Positions 35,309-43,319 of a stretch of DNA of 64,000 bases are shown here, piece by piece. The stretch lies in the NCBI RefSeq assembly GCF_023715885.1, contig NZ_JAMBOY010000001.1, forward strand, positions 434,001 to 498,000, given 5' to 3'. Under the pieces are notes generated by a model. It made no database searches. It saw nothing but the letters and a program-made list of their open reading frames with translations, and was not told the origin of the DNA. The stretch is from Microbacterium hydrocarbonoxydans (GTDB lineage Bacteria > Actinomycetota > Actinomycetes > Actinomycetales > Microbacteriaceae). The position numbers and the translations under genes are program-made. The stretch's first letter is position 1. Every line of letters starts with the position of its first letter.

Positions 35309-37750
35309 ATGCCCCTGTCTGCGCGCGAGCTGCATCAGCGTGGTGTCGACGCTGCCAACTCCCGGCGGTTCGGTCAGGCGAGACGCGCGCTGGCGGCGGC
35401 GACCGCCCGCGCCGACGACGACGAACTCCGCGCGAGGATCGACGGCACCATGGCGTACGTACTGGCCCAGATCGGCGAGCCTGCCGAGGCGGAGCGGCTC
35501 TCTCGCGACGCCCTCGAGCGGCCCGGTCTTCGCGCCGAGACGGTGGCGCTGCTGCACGGCCAGCTCGGCACACTGCTCATGCACGGCGGCCGACTCGACG
35601 AGGCGGACCAGTCGCTGACGCGGGCGATCGACGCGCTGGACGAGGGCTCGATCGAACGCGCGAACCTGCTGATGAGTCGTTCGATCGTCGGGATGCAGCG
35701 GCACCGCCTCGACGACTGCACCGCCGACCTGCGCCGCGCCGTCGCCGTCTACGAGTCGCTCGGCGAGGAGGAGCCCCTGGCCGAGGCGCGCCACAACCTC
35801 GGGTACGCAGCGCTGCTCGGCGGCGATCTCGTGACCGCGCTGAACCTCATGACCGCCTCGCGTCCTGCGCTCGCCGCCACGAGCGACCTGGCAGCGGCGA
35901 TCAGCGACCTCGACCGCGCGGAGGTGCTTCGTGACGCGGGGCTGACCACCGAGGCGGAAGCGCTGCTCGACGAGGTGGCGAAACGGTTCGGGGCCCAGCG
36001 GATGCGGCAGGCACGCGGCGAGGCCGAGTTCCATCTCGCCCGGTCGCTGCTGCGGCACGACCCCGCGGCCGCCGAGCGCACCGCCGCCAGGGCCGCCCGT
36101 CGCTTCGCGTCGCTCGGCAGCGACGGCTGGTCGGCGCGGGCCGAGGCCGTGCGCCTCGAAGCATCCCTCCGTGCCCACCCGGCGCGCGGCGTCGACCACA
36201 GAGCCTTCGTACGCACCACGGCGGCGCTCGCCGACGGGGGGTTCCACACGGAGGCGACGGCCCTGGCCCTCACCGCCCGGCTCGCGGACGAACAGCGGAT
36301 GCCGCGCATCGCCGACGACGACCCCACCCCGCTGCGTCTGCGCGCCCACGAGGTGCGGGCGGTGCGAGCAGCGAAGGCCGGGAGGGATGCCGCGGCCCTG
36401 CGCGCCGCGGCAGACGGCCTCGACCTGCTCACGTCGTGGCAGCAGTCGTTCGGCGCCCTCGATCTGCAGGCGTCGGTCGCGATGCACGGCGCCGAACTGA
36501 TGTTCGCCGGACTCGCGGCAGCGGCGCGCATGCGGGATCCGAGTGTGCTGTTCGAGTGGTCGGAGCGCGCCAGGCACCTGAGTCAGCAGGTCGCCCCGGT
36601 TCGTCCGCCGCGCGACGCGAATCTCGCCGCCGACCTCGCGGAGTTGCGCATGCTGCGCGCCGATCTCGCCGGCGCGGACTGGACCGCAGACGCCAGGGTG
36701 AGGGCGCTGCGCGACCGGGTGCGCGACCGGCAATGGTCGTCGATCGGCGCAGGCGCGAATCGCGGACGTCTCGATCTGCCGACCACCCTGGCTCGGCTCG
36801 ACGAGCAGACAGCGATCCTCGCGTACGTGTACACGGGGGACGACCTGCTCTGCACGGTCGTCACGGCGGCCGGGGCCACGATCATCCAGCTGACGTGGCC
36901 GCGCATCCGTGCCGCTCTCGACGGCCTGCGCGCCGACCTCGACGTCGCCGCCCTCACGCACGGTGGCCCGATGGCGGCGATCGTCGCCCGATCCCTCGAC
37001 GAACGGCTGAACGCTCTCGACGAGTCGCTGCTCGCGCCCGTGCTCGCCGCGGCACCGCATGTGTCGCGGCTGGCGCTGACGATCCCCGGCATCCTCGGCG
37101 GCATCCCCTGGGCCATGCTGCCGGGACTCGCCGGCGTCCCGTTCACGATCGCGACCTCGGTGTCGCGCCTCCTGGGGGACCGCGCGCTCCCTCGCCGGGG
37201 CCACAGGGCGACGGTGCGCCGCGCGGGCTTCGCGGCGGGGCCTCGCGTTGCCCGCGGGGTCGAGGAGGTGCACACCGCGGCGGGCGCGTGGCGCACGGCC
37301 GAGGTGTACGTCGGCGAGGGCGCTCGGGTCGACGCGGTCACCGACCTGGCCGGACGCGTCGACGTTCTCCACATCGCCGCACACGGACGTCACGCGGTCG
37401 ACAACCCGATGTTCTCGGGGTTCGAGCTCGCCGACGGAACCTTGTTCGGATACGACGTCGACCTCATCCCGCGCACGCCCGACACGGTCGTGTTGTCGGC
37501 GTGCGAGCTCGGACGGTCGTCGGTGCGGTGGGGAGAGGAAGCGCTGGGCATGACGCGTGTCTGGCTGCATGCCGGTACGCGATGCGTGATCGCAGCGCCG
37601 GTCGTGGTCGCCGACGATGTGGCGTGCGAACTCCTCGGAGCGGTGCACTCACGGCTCGCGGGCGGCGACGCTCCGGCCGAGGCGCTGGCCGCCGCATCCG
37701 GATCGACCGGCCTCCGCGCCCCTTTCCAGTGCCACGGGGACGGGTTCTAG
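35309..37750 (+). CDS. TPR-CHAT caspase-like protease
   Basis: 813 residues. N-terminal half (about 1-450) is TPR-like helical repeats (ARELHQRGVDAANSRRFGQARRALAAATARA, AETVALLHGQLGTLLMHGGRLDEADQSLTRAIDAL, LAEARHNLGYAALLGGDLVTALNLM). A linker helix region leads to a C-terminal CHAT domain from about residue 560. The caspase-like dyad is present: His692 in HIAAHGRH and Cys732 in LSACELG, 40 residues apart. No signal peptide. CHAT proteases cut after basic or other specific residues when activated by partner proteins or RNA in known systems. It follows the subtilase by 44 bases and ends the operon. Confidence 0.92.
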   Translation: MPLSARELHQRGVDAANSRRFGQARRALAAATARADDDELRARIDGTMAYVLAQIGEPAEAERLSRDALERPGLRAETVALLHGQLGTLLMHGGRLDEADQSLTRAIDALDEGSIERANLLMSRSIVGMQRHRLDDCTADLRRAVAVYESLGEEEPLAEARHNLGYAALLGGDLVTALNLMTASRPALAATSDLAAAISDLDRAEVLRDAGLTTEAEALLDEVAKRFGAQRMRQARGEAEFHLARSLLRHDPAAAERTAARAARRFASLGSDGWSARAEAVRLEASLRAHPARGVDHRAFVRTTAALADGGFHTEATALALTARLADEQRMPRIADDDPTPLRLRAHEVRAVRAAKAGRDAAALRAAADGLDLLTSWQQSFGALDLQASVAMHGAELMFAGLAAAARMRDPSVLFEWSERARHLSQQVAPVRPPRDANLAADLAELRMLRADLAGADWTADARVRALRDRVRDRQWSSIGAGANRGRLDLPTTLARLDEQTAILAYVYTGDDLLCTVVTAAGATIIQLTWPRIRAALDGLRADLDVAALTHGGPMAAIVARSLDERLNALDESLLAPVLAAAPHVSRLALTIPGILGGIPWAMLPGLAGVPFTIATSVSRLLGDRALPRRGHRATVRRAGFAAGPRVARGVEEVHTAAGAWRTAEVYVGEGARVDAVTDLAGRVDVLHIAAHGRHAVDNPMFSGFELADGTLFGYDVDLIPRTPDTVVLSACELGRSSVRWGEEALGMTRVWLHAGTRCVIAAPVVVADDVACELLGAVHSRLAGGDAPAEALAAASGSTGLRAPFQCHGDGF

Positions 37751-37782
37751 AGATTTTCTCCACTCGATGTATCAGCGAGAGG

Positions 37783-37812
37783 GGCACCCTCTCCTGATCT
37801 GCAGAGGGTGCC
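37783..37812 (+). terminator. Terminator candidate after the CHAT gene
   Basis: GGCACCCTCT (37783-37792) and AGAGGGTGCC (37803-37812) form a perfect 10-bp stem with a 10-base loop, 33 bases past the CHAT stop. Confidence 0.65.
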
Positions 37813-37915
37813 ATGCGAAGGGCTTCGGAAGCGAAGCGCGAGGGAGGCGCAGTCGGAAAATGGGGAATCTCGTGCGCTGGGGAGCGCGAGAGACGACAGG
37901 GACACCATCTACCTC

Positions 37916-38010
37916 GGGGATGTCGCGTGAGGGGTCGCGGCATCCCCACCATCCGTCGACGAGGGCAGGGTCGGCCGGATGCCGCGACGGGCGGGGACCC
38001 CGTCGCGGCA
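37916..38010. repeat. Two further hairpins in the gene-free gap before the toxin gene
   Basis: GGGGATGTCGCG (37916-37927) pairs with CGCGGCATCCCC (37936-37947) with one G-U; TGCCGCGACGGG (37980-37991) pairs perfectly with CCCGTCGCGGCA (37999-38010) around a 7-base loop. The second lies 31 bases beyond the toxin stop (minus strand) and may terminate it. I see no convincing gene in 37813-38041. Confidence 0.55.
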
Positions 38011-38041
38011 CCGGTCACTCAGAGCGGAAGCGATCGGACGG

Positions 38042-38296
38042 TCAGCGATACACCTCACGCCGGTGGCCGGCGTGCACGACCACCACCGTGAGGATCTGAT
38101 CCTCAATGCGGTAGAGCACCCGGTAGTCGCCACTTCGCACACGCCATTCGGGGCGGCCCGTGAGCTTCCTCGCCGCTGGCGGGCGCGGCTCTTCTGCGAG
38201 CGTCTCGATGACGCCTTGGATCCGACGCTTCGCCTCAGGCGGCAGCTTTCGGATCGCGCGAGCCGCGATGGGAAGTACCTGAAGCTTGTAGGTCAC
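38042..38296 (-). CDS. RelE/ParE-family toxin
   Basis: 84 residues from the GTG at 38296, which overlaps the antitoxin stop (GTGA). RelE fold: YKLQVLPIAARAIRKLPPEAKRRIQGVIETLAEEPRPPAARKLTGRPEWRVRSGDYRVLYRIEDQILTVVVVHAGHRREVYR. The WRVRSGDYRVLYRI block and the terminal HRREVYR carry the basic and Tyr residues of mRNA interferases that cut mRNA on the ribosome. A longer in-frame start would add residues unlike the family. Paired with the Phd/YefM-type antitoxin. Confidence 0.92.
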   Translation of the reverse strand: MTYKLQVLPIAARAIRKLPPEAKRRIQGVIETLAEEPRPPAARKLTGRPEWRVRSGDYRVLYRIEDQILTVVVVHAGHRREVYR

Positions 38297-38556
38297 TGCA
38301 CCAATCCGAGGTCCCGCTTGACGTCCTCCCATGGAATCGGTGTCTCCTGAAGGCGTTGAGTCTCGTCCCAGGCCTCGTCGACAGCCCTGATGTCGGCGAG
38401 CTCCTCGGCATCCTCGAGCAGCTTCTCGAGAAACGAGGAGTCGACGACCGCCGCTACCGCACGATTGCGGCGCGTGAGGTAGACCGGTTCCGTGCGCGCC
38501 TCATCGATGATCGACGCCAGTCGTCCCCGAGCCTCCGTAATCGCGATCTCGCTCAT
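38293..38556 (-). CDS. Phd/YefM-family antitoxin
   Basis: 87 residues. N-terminal Phd/YefM dimer and DNA-binding domain (IAITEARGRLASIIDEARTEPVYLTRRNRAVAAVVDSSFLEKLLEDAEEL) and a disordered acidic tail (DEAWDETQRLQETPIPWEDVKRDLGLVQ) that would wrap around and neutralise the toxin. The ATG at 38556 is the correct start, since the domain begins there and TATTCT ends six bases upstream. Probably represses its own promoter with the toxin. Confidence 0.92.
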   Translation of the reverse strand: MSEIAITEARGRLASIIDEARTEPVYLTRRNRAVAAVVDSSFLEKLLEDAEELADIRAVDEAWDETQRLQETPIPWEDVKRDLGLVQ

Positions 38557-38562
38557 GACTTG

Positions 38563-38611
38563 AGAATACTGCACAATGTACGTTACTGGGCAAGGTGGTG
38601 CGAAACGTACA
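38563..38611 (-). promoter_or_regulatory. Toxin-antitoxin promoter and inverted repeat
   Basis: Minus strand: TTGCCC (38588-38593), 19 bases, TATTCT (38563-38568), six bases to the antitoxin ATG, with no ribosome site. TGTACGT (38577-38583) and ACGTACA (38605-38611) are an exact inverted pair around the -35 site, a likely binding site of the antitoxin. Confidence 0.55.
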
Positions 38612-38627
38612 ACATTCGCGGCAGCGG

Positions 38628-39407
38628 TCACTCCACGACGATGACGCGGTACCCCGCCGACGTGAAATCGTCCCGCATGGCGGACGAGAGTCCGTCATCC
38701 GTGATGAGGGTCTGGAAGAGATCCGCCCCGCCGATCGACGCGAACGATCCGGCTCCGACCTTCGACGAATCGGCGACGATCACGGCACGCTGTGCGCGCT
38801 GCGCCATCACGCTGTTGACGGCCGCCTCCCGCTCGTCGTCGGTCCTGGCGCCTTCGGCGGGGTCCACCGCGTTGACGCCGATGAACGCCACGTCGAGTCG
38901 CACCCCTCGCAGCAGCTGTTCCACGAACGGTCCGACGAGCTCGTAGCTGCGCGAATGGATGACGCCGCCCGTCACCACGACCTTGATGTCGGGGCGCGTC
39001 GCGAGCTGCGCGGCGATGTTCACGGCGTTCGTGACGACCGTGATCCCCGGACCATCGGTGAGGTCGGCGCGCGCGGCGAGAGCCGCGGCGATCGCCGTGG
39101 TGGTCGTGCCGCCTGAGAGACCGACGACCATCCCCGGCGACACGAGCCCCGCAGCAGCTCGGGCGATGCTCTCCTTCTGCCTGGTCCGCAGGTGACTCTT
39201 GTAGCGAACCGGCAGCTCATAGGCGACCGAATGTGCGACGGCTCCGCCGTGCGTGCGGGTGAGCAGTCGCTGCTCGGCGAGGCTGTCGAGATCGCGTCGG
39301 ATCGTGGCGGCGGAGGCGCCGAAGCGCTCGACGAGGTCGTCGACCGTGACCTCGCCGTCGGCGGCCAGCAGGTCGAGGATCGCAGATAGTCGGGCGGCGC
39401 GGTTCAT
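38628..39407 (-). CDS. DeoR-family regulator of the amino-sugar operon
   Basis: 259 residues. N-terminal HTH: RLSAILDLLAADGEVTVDDLVERFGASAATIRRDLDSLAEQRLLTRTHGGAV, the DeoR signature. C-terminal DeoRC phosphosugar-sensing domain with GLSGGTTTTAIAAAL (phosphate loop), VVTGGVIHSRSYELVGPFVEQLL and DSSKVGAGSFASIG. The ATG at 39407 begins the HTH; an upstream in-frame extension is not family-like. Last gene of the 43074-38628 operon, four bases after the aldolase gene. It likely senses a sugar phosphate of this pathway and represses the operon and perhaps the divergent importer. Confidence 0.93.
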   Translation of the reverse strand: MNRAARLSAILDLLAADGEVTVDDLVERFGASAATIRRDLDSLAEQRLLTRTHGGAVAHSVAYELPVRYKSHLRTRQKESIARAAAGLVSPGMVVGLSGGTTTTAIAAALAARADLTDGPGITVVTNAVNIAAQLATRPDIKVVVTGGVIHSRSYELVGPFVEQLLRGVRLDVAFIGVNAVDPAEGARTDDEREAAVNSVMAQRAQRAVIVADSSKVGAGSFASIGGADLFQTLITDDGLSSAMRDDFTSAGYRVIVVE

Positions 39408-39411
39408 GCGC

Positions 39412-40257
39412 TCAGCCCGCCGGAGCGAGAGCGAACAGTCGGAGCATCCGATCCGCCTCTGCGGCGAGGGCGTCGCGCGCGGGCGCGAGGTACTTGCGCG
39501 AATCGACGAGCCCCTCATCGGCAGCGAGCATCTCGCGGACGGCGCGGGTGAAGAAACCGTTGAGGTGCGTGGAGACGTTGATCTTCGTCATGCCCGCGCG
39601 CACCGCGGCCGCGATCACATCGTCGGCGACGCCGGAGGAGCCGTGCAGCACGAGCGGCACGTCGAGCGCGGATCTCAGTCGCGAGATCAGGTCGAGATCG
39701 AGGGCTGCCGTGCGATCGGTCATCGCGTGCGACGATCCGACCGCGACGGCGAGCGCGTCGACGCCGGTCGCCGCGACGAAGGCCCTGGCCTCCTCGGGAT
39801 CGGTGCGGACGCCCGGAGCATGCGCGCCGTCCTTGCCGCCGACCTCGCCCAACTCCCCCTCGACGAACACGCCGGCGCGGTGGGCGCGTTCGACGACGGC
39901 TGCGGTGAGCGCGACGTTCTCGTCGTAGGGCAGCGCTCCCCCGTCGAACATGACCGAGCCGAAGCCGAGATCGACGGCCTCGTCGACGAGCTCGCGGCGC
40001 TCGGCGTGGTCGAGGTGCACAGCCACGGGCACGGCAGCGCGGCGGGCGAGGGCGAGCGTCGCCAGCGAGATCGGCTCGAGTCCGCCGTGGTAGTCGGCGC
40101 AGTTCTGCGAGATCTGCAGGATCACCGGCAGCTGGGCGGCTTCCGCCGCGCGCACGAGGCCCTCGGCGGTCTCCAGATGGATGACGTTGAACGCGCCGAT
40201 TCCGGTGCCGCGGGTCGCAGCATCCGTCACCAGTTCGCGGGCGGAGACGAGTGTCAC
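39412..40257 (-). CDS. Class II aldolase, GatY/KbaY (tagatose-bisphosphate) type
   Basis: 281 residues. Zinc-dependent class II fructose/tagatose-bisphosphate aldolase fold: AFNVIHLETAEGLVRAAEAAQLPVILQIS, metal ligand motif HLDHAE, GFGSVMFDGGALPYDENV, EGELGEVGGKDG, and VLHGSSGVADD followed by AGMTKINVSTHLN. Cleaves a ketohexose bisphosphate into DHAP and glyceraldehyde-3-phosphate. The GTG at 40257 overlaps the PfkB gene by four bases. Context (tagatose-6-phosphate-kinase-like gene and SIS isomerase) favours tagatose-1,6-bisphosphate as substrate (inference). Confidence 0.9.
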   Translation of the reverse strand: MTLVSARELVTDAATRGTGIGAFNVIHLETAEGLVRAAEAAQLPVILQISQNCADYHGGLEPISLATLALARRAAVPVAVHLDHAERRELVDEAVDLGFGSVMFDGGALPYDENVALTAAVVERAHRAGVFVEGELGEVGGKDGAHAPGVRTDPEEARAFVAATGVDALAVAVGSSHAMTDRTAALDLDLISRLRSALDVPLVLHGSSGVADDVIAAAVRAGMTKINVSTHLNGFFTRAVREMLAADEGLVDSRKYLAPARDALAAEADRMLRLFALAPAG

Positions 40258-41195
40258 GGTGAATCCTCTCGGAGGGTGGACGTGTGCGGAGCGACGACGA
40301 GACGCTCTTCGAGCGTGCGCCAGTCGTCGGAGATCTCTCCGGCGAGCGGCATCACGACCGCGGCGGCCGACCACGCCGTGGCTCGCCGCAGGACGGTCTC
40401 GGGGTCGCGCACGCCGTCGGCGTAGAGCACGGCGCACGCGGCGACGCCGGCATCGCCCGCTCCGGTGGGATTGCCGGCGAGAGGTGCGTCGAGACGGGCG
40501 TGCAGGACCTCGGATGCCGTCACAGCGAGCATCCCGTCGGCGCCGAGCGAGAGCAGCACCAGCTCGACGCCGCGCGCGATGAGCGACCGCGCACCGTCGA
40601 CCGGGTCGGCGATGCCCGTGGCCTCGACGAGCTCGACGGCGTTGGGCTTGAGGACGGATGCTCCGGCATCCGCCGCGCGCACGAGCGCCGCGCCCGACGT
40701 GTCGACGATCGTCGGCACACCCGCGTCACGGGCCGTGCCGATCAGCAGCGGGACGAAGGACTCGGGGGCACCGGGCGGCAGGCTCCCGGAGATGACGAGC
40801 ACGCGCGCGCTCGACAGGGCGTCGACGACCTCGCCGAACAGCGCCGCCCATTCCTGGTCGGTCGGATTCACGCCGCGCTCGTTGATGATCGTGGTGTCGC
40901 CGAGCTCGTCGTCGACGATCGCGACGCTCTGCCGCGTCGCCGCCGCGACGGGTACCACCCTGTGCGGCACGCCGCTCGCGGCGAGCTCGGCCGAGAACGC
41001 GATGCCGGGGCGCCCGCCCGCTGTCGTGAGGGCGAGAGCCGACGCACCCTGCGCGTGGGCCACCCGCGCGACGTTGAGTCCCTTGCCGCCGGCGCGCGCG
41101 GCCCCGGCATCCGCCCTGTGGGTCGCGCCGATCGTCAGACGGTCGACCCGCCAGGTGAGGTCGAGGGCCGGGTTCGGGGTGACGGTGAGGATCAT
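40254..41195 (-). CDS. PfkB-family sugar-phosphate kinase (1-PFK/tagatose-6-phosphate kinase type)
   Basis: 313 residues. N-terminal ILTVTPNPALDLTWRVDRL and ARAGGKGLNVARVAHAQG are the 1-phosphofructokinase/LacC pattern; the C-terminal catalytic motif is NPTGAGDAGVAACAV with Asp as base. Would phosphorylate a ketohexose monophosphate at C1, giving the bisphosphate for the aldolase encoded next. It overlaps both neighbours by four bases. Fructose-1-phosphate kinase is the alternative, but no fructose PTS is near. Confidence 0.9.
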   Translation of the reverse strand: MILTVTPNPALDLTWRVDRLTIGATHRADAGAARAGGKGLNVARVAHAQGASALALTTAGGRPGIAFSAELAASGVPHRVVPVAAATRQSVAIVDDELGDTTIINERGVNPTDQEWAALFGEVVDALSSARVLVISGSLPPGAPESFVPLLIGTARDAGVPTIVDTSGAALVRAADAGASVLKPNAVELVEATGIADPVDGARSLIARGVELVLLSLGADGMLAVTASEVLHARLDAPLAGNPTGAGDAGVAACAVLYADGVRDPETVLRRATAWSAAAVVMPLAGEISDDWRTLEERLVVAPHTSTLREDSP

Positions 41196-42181
41196 GCGAG
41201 CTCCCGTGCGCGAAGGGCGGCGCCGAGGATGCCGGCGTTGCCGGAGAGCTGGGCGGGGACCAGGTCGGGGATGCGGTGGAAACTGAGTCGTGCAGCGAGG
41301 CGGTGGCGGAGTTCATCGAACAGGGCACCGCCCGCGCGCGAGAGCCCGCCGCCGATCACGATCGCCTGAGGAGCGATCACCGCGGTGAGCTGAGCGAGCG
41401 AGAGGGCGAGCGCGTCGAGCGCCGACTCCCAGATCTCGGCGGCGACCGAATCGCCGGCAGCGGCCCGGGCGATGACATCCTTCGCACCGTCGGGAACGAC
41501 GCCGGTTGCCTCGGCGTACCGACGGGTGATCGCGCCGGCCGACGCGACGGCCTCGAGGCATCCGCGCGCGCCGCACGGGCAGATCGGGCCGTCGGCGATC
41601 GGGGAATGGCCGATCTCTCCCGCGTATCCGCCCGCGGTGTACGGGACGCCGCCGATGATCAGCGCGCCAGCGATGCCGGTGCCGATCACGAGCACGACCG
41701 AGTCGTCGTAGGCCCGCGCTCCGCCGAGCACATGCTCGGCCCAGCTCGCCGCCCGCACATCGTGGTCGAAGGCGACCGACAGACCGAGTCGGGCGGACGC
41801 CAGGTCTCGGATCGGGCTGTCACGCCAGCCCATGTTGCTCGCGAAGACGCCGAGCCCTGCGTCGGGATCGACGATGCCGGGCACGACGAGCCCGACCGCT
41901 CGCGGCTCGATCGAGGGGAAAGCCGCGCGGTACTCCGCGGCGAGCACGCCCAGGCGCTCGATGATCGCGGCCGTGCGGTCGCCGGTCGCGCCCGGCGTCG
42001 GGGTTCGCCGAAGATCGAGCGCCGTGCCGTCGGCGTCGAAGAGGGCCGACTTGATGTCTGTCCCGCCGACGTCGAACGCGAGCACCGGAGCACCCGCCCC
42101 CAGCGATCGCGTGGCGCCGGGGCGTTCGACGGCCCCGACGTCAGACGTGGTCATGGGGTGCTCCGGTGCCGCTGACGTCAT
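41192..42181 (-). CDS. ROK-family sugar kinase
   Basis: 329 residues. ATP-binding phosphate motif LAFDVGGTDIKSALFD, sugar-binding and zinc motif EIGHSPI...CPCGARGCLEA, and a C-terminal IVIGGGLSRAGG. No N-terminal HTH, so this is a kinase and not a NagC-type repressor. Probably phosphorylates an incoming hexose or hexosamine at O6. ATGA overlap with the SIS gene sets the start at 42181; an internal ATG at 42151 is also possible. Works between the importer and the SIS-domain enzyme in the proposed pathway. Confidence 0.9.
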   Translation of the reverse strand: MTSAAPEHPMTTSDVGAVERPGATRSLGAGAPVLAFDVGGTDIKSALFDADGTALDLRRTPTPGATGDRTAAIIERLGVLAAEYRAAFPSIEPRAVGLVVPGIVDPDAGLGVFASNMGWRDSPIRDLASARLGLSVAFDHDVRAASWAEHVLGGARAYDDSVVLVIGTGIAGALIIGGVPYTAGGYAGEIGHSPIADGPICPCGARGCLEAVASAGAITRRYAEATGVVPDGAKDVIARAAAGDSVAAEIWESALDALALSLAQLTAVIAPQAIVIGGGLSRAGGALFDELRHRLAARLSFHRIPDLVPAQLSGNAGILGAALRARELA

Positions 42182-43074
42182 GCATCCAGGATGACGGATC
42201 GCGTGAGGTTGCGCGGCTGGTCAGGCTCCAGGCCCCTGGCGACCGCACGGTCGAGAGCGACGCGGTGCAGACGCACGAGGTCGGCAAGGGGGTCGATCGG
42301 ATGCTGCACGAAACGCGCCCCGGTGGCCTCGACCTGTGCGGCCAGCCCCTCGGGCGCCTCGCCGAACTGCCAGGTCACGCGCCCCGGAGCGGCGATCGCG
42401 ATCGGACCGTGCCGGTACTCCATCGAGGCGTACGACTCCGTCCACGACTGCGACGACTCGCGCATCTTCAGCGCCGCCTCGTGCGCGAGACCGACCGTCC
42501 AGCCGCGACCGAGGAAGGTGTACTGCTCGGCATCCCCCAGCTCGGCGCCGTCGTCTGCGGCGAGCGCGGCAGCAGCATCCTCGATCGCGGACGTGAGATC
42601 CTCGCCGAGCGATGCGCGGAAGAGGGCGAGTGCGGTCGTCGCGAAGCGCGTCTGCACCACGGACTTCTCGTCGGCGAAGGGCAGCAGCACGGCCTCGTCG
42701 ACGAGGGACACGAGCGGAGAGGTCTCGTCGCCGATGACTCCGATGACGCGGACGCGCCCGCGCACGCGCTCGACGAGTTCGAGCACCTCGGTGGTCGTGC
42801 CCGAGCGGGTCAGTGCCACGACGGCGTCGTAGCCGCGGTCGACGAAGGCCTCGGATGCCGCGAAGGCGTCGGTCTCGCCCTGGCCCGACCCCTCGCGGAG
42901 CGCCGCGTACGCCTGCGCCATGAACCACGAGGTGCCGCACCCGATGACGGCGAGGCGGGCACCCGCCTCCGGAAGCAGCGCCTGCTCGTCGCGCATGGCG
43001 ACCGCGCGCGCCCAGGTCTCGGGCTGCGAGGTGAGTTCTGCGCGCATGTGTGCGCCGGGAAGAGTCTCGGTCAT
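42178..43074 (-). CDS. SIS-domain sugar isomerase/deaminase, AgaS-like
   Basis: 298 residues with two SIS domains: RLAVIGCGTSWFMAQAYAAL and VVALTRSGTTTEVLELVERVRG in the first, FLGRGWTVGLAHEAALKMRESSQSWTESYASMEYRHGP in the second. This is the AgaS/GlmS-SIS type acting on 6-phosphorylated amino sugars (galactosamine-6-phosphate deaminase/isomerase) or fructosamine phosphates. First gene of the operon; the ATG at 43074 follows GACGGAGATC, and an upstream ATG would add only unconserved residues. Its product would feed the PfkB kinase. Confidence 0.88.
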   Translation of the reverse strand: MTETLPGAHMRAELTSQPETWARAVAMRDEQALLPEAGARLAVIGCGTSWFMAQAYAALREGSGQGETDAFAASEAFVDRGYDAVVALTRSGTTTEVLELVERVRGRVRVIGVIGDETSPLVSLVDEAVLLPFADEKSVVQTRFATTALALFRASLGEDLTSAIEDAAAALAADDGAELGDAEQYTFLGRGWTVGLAHEAALKMRESSQSWTESYASMEYRHGPIAIAAPGRVTWQFGEAPEGLAAQVEATGARFVQHPIDPLADLVRLHRVALDRAVARGLEPDQPRNLTRSVILDA

Positions 43075-43319
43075 GGGATCTCCGTCGTTCGTTTGATGCA
43101 CGTTTGTGATTTTTTAAAGGCGGTTTCAATCATAGTATGGCGCTATCGAGAGCCTCAGCAATATTCTCCTTGATTTGTTTATTCGCCTGACAAATAATCG
43201 AACAACTCCACGCCGATCCTCCGGAGAGGCGACCACGCACTGTCGCGTGCTGTATTCGCGGCTGTGCGACCCTCCGCTCCATCCGAGCGGTTCCTGACAC
43301 AGTGAGGAATGCCACACAG
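43075..43319. promoter_or_regulatory. AT-rich divergent regulatory region of the amino-sugar cluster
   Basis: 245 bases with no gene. The part from about 43100 to 43200 is strikingly AT-rich (GTGATTTTTTAAAGG, CAATCATAGTATGG, CAATATTCTCCTTGATTTG, TTTATTCGCC, ACAAATAATCG) in a roughly 70% G+C window. TTTGTTTATT and ACAAATAATC form an imperfect inverted pair. DeoR-type repressors bind similar T-rich repeats, so this is the likely control site for both the operon and the importer. TGAGGAAT is the ribosome site of the importer gene. Confidence 0.6.

Noticed and set aside
35096..37648. Very long open frame on the minus strand opposite the TPR-CHAT gene
   Set aside because: It is antisense to a gene with intact motifs, its protein is low-complexity Arg/Gly/Val/Glu, and it has no domain. 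In high-G+C DNA such shadow frames are expected.
37813..38091. Plus-strand open frame of about 90 residues after the CHAT gene
   Set aside because: No ribosome site, runs into the toxin gene's antisense, and the protein is basic and unlike any family.
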